Positions 63,348-64,000 of a stretch of DNA of 64,000 nucleotides are shown in pieces. Position numbers and translations under genes: made by a program. A model generated the notes under the pieces. The model was given only the letters and a program-made list of their open reading frames with translations, made no database searches and had not been told where the DNA came from. The first letter of the stretch is position 1. Every line of letters starts with the position of its first letter. Source of the stretch: Halobacteroidaceae bacterium (GTDB taxonomy: Bacteria; Bacillota; Halanaerobiia; B1SED10-174); the NCBI GenBank assembly GCA_003551665.1, contig PUNE01000100.1:1-64000 (forward strand), given 5' to 3'.

Positions 63348-64000
63348 TTGTTGCAGGTGAGGCTTCCGGGGATTATTACGCTGCCCGGGTTGCAGAAAGA
63401 TTGCAGGATTTCAACCCGGAATTTCTCTGCGGTCTGGGGGGAGAGGCCCTTGCTGCAGCAGGGGTTTCCATCTGGGAAAACCCACTGGACCGGAGCACCT
63501 TTGGTGTGCAGGGGGCCCTTACCAATATGTTCTCCCTCATTTCCCTGGCCCGGCGGACAGCCAGGCGGGCAGGGGAAGAAGGAATAAAAAAAGCACTCCT
63601 TGTTGATACAAGTGGTTTTAATATGTACCTGGGTTCTCTTCTGCGGCGGCGGGGAATAGATGTGCTGCACTATATTCCTCCAGGGGTCTGGTTTTGGGGC
63701 CGCTGGCGGGCCCGGTTTCTGGCCCGCAGGGGAATAAGGGTTGCCACAATTTTCCCCCGGGAAGCGGATATTTACCGGGATTACGGGGTAGAAACCCATT
63801 ACGTTGGTCACCCCCTGGCCGGGGAACTTTCTCCCCCGGAAAATAAGGAAGAAAACCTGGTTGCTGTCCTTCCGGGAAGCAGAAAGCAGGAGTTAAAGGA
63901 CATTTTGCCGATAATGGCCGCAGCTGTGAAGATTCTCAGGAAGAAAAGGCCGGAATTGCGCTTTGTCCTGGCCCGGGCTCCAGGGCTTGATGATGCTTTA
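63332..64000 (+). CDS. lpxB: Lipid-A-disaccharide synthase (3' end outside window)
   Basis: An open frame from GTG 63332 to the window end, 223 codons, no stop. The N-terminus reads SGYLIVAGEASGDYYAARVAE, the LpxB start, followed by LVDTSGFNMYLG, PPGVWFWGRWRA (family P-x-VWAW) and VGHPLAGEL with LPGSRKQELKDILP. LpxB joins lipid X to UDP-diacylglucosamine to give the lipid A disaccharide. GTG follows GAGGTAGGGG. About 150 more residues should lie to the right. Later lipid A genes (lpxK, waaA) probably follow. Confidence 0.92.
   Translation, partial: MSGYLIVAGEASGDYYAARVAERLQDFNPEFLCGLGGEALAAAGVSIWENPLDRSTFGVQGALTNMFSLISLARRTARRAGEEGIKKALLVDTSGFNMYLGSLLRRRGIDVLHYIPPGVWFWGRWRARFLARRGIRVATIFPREADIYRDYGVETHYVGHPLAGELSPPENKEENLVAVLPGSRKQELKDILPIMAAAVKILRKKRPELRFVLARAPGLDDAL

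Overview
The window looks like chromosome of a diderm (outer-membrane) Bacillota, probably an anaerobic, sodium-using lineage of the Halanaerobiales/Limnochordia kind. This is inference from two signals. First, the left 18 kb follows the Bacillus/Clostridia backbone order: DUF1385, prfA, prmC, sua5, mntP, arginine-phosphatase-like gene, rpiB, upp, dCMP deaminase, undecaprenyl-phosphate GlcNAc-phosphate transferase, UDP-GlcNAc 2-epimerase, the complete atp operon, murA. Second, the rest carries a full outer-membrane programme: tamB, bamA, four Skp/OmpH-like chaperones, lpxD, an LptF/G permease, lptD, lptC, lptA, and lpxC-(fabZ-like)-lpxA-lpxI-lpxB. Base composition is even, many starts are TTG/GTG with strong AGGAGG sites, and genes overlap densely. 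I saw no rRNA, tRNA or CRISPR.

Layout. 1-344: right part of a transposase cut by the window edge. 585-3853: promoter, DUF1385, prfA, prmC and small downstream remnants up to a terminator. 3996-10126: housekeeping run. 10117-17174: atp operon with its own strong promoter; subunit c carries the complete Na+-binding residue set. 17232-18512: murA and terminator. 18521-20022: two minus-strand genes (lipoprotein, Yip1-type membrane protein). 20297-23815: exported PsbP-like protein, MreB, S55-peptidase-like protein. 23853-35044: outer-membrane assembly cluster tamB, sigma factor, unknown membrane protein, bamA, four OmpH-like genes, lpxD, ending in a terminator. 35049-42243: Mrp-type Na+/H+ antiporter operon with its own promoter, a split MrpA C-terminus and three large antiporter subunits. 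42261-44120: a lipoprotein subtilase. 44248-45186: AEC transporter on the minus strand. 45335-49824: LPS-export genes. 50066-60425: an accessory block of lipoproteins, subtilases, one subtilase that has lost its catalytic residues, and a BsuPI-domain protein. 60557-64000: lpx operon, with lpxB cut by the right edge.

The most unusual part is 50-60 kb with its relative at 42 kb. A two-gene unit (lipoprotein with carboxypeptidase-regulatory-like repeats plus a shared C-terminal module, followed by a lipoprotein subtilase) occurs twice. The two copies flank an intact gene for a membrane-anchored pseudo-subtilase in which catalytic His, catalytic Ser and the oxyanion Asn are replaced. Downstream is an exported protein with a BsuPI-like domain, the fold of the Bacillus intracellular protease inhibitor. 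The subtilase at 42 kb carries a regulatory-like domain and a protease in one chain. Together they suggest an envelope proteolysis module with built-in regulators, lying between LPS transport and LPS synthesis genes. Its function is unknown to me.
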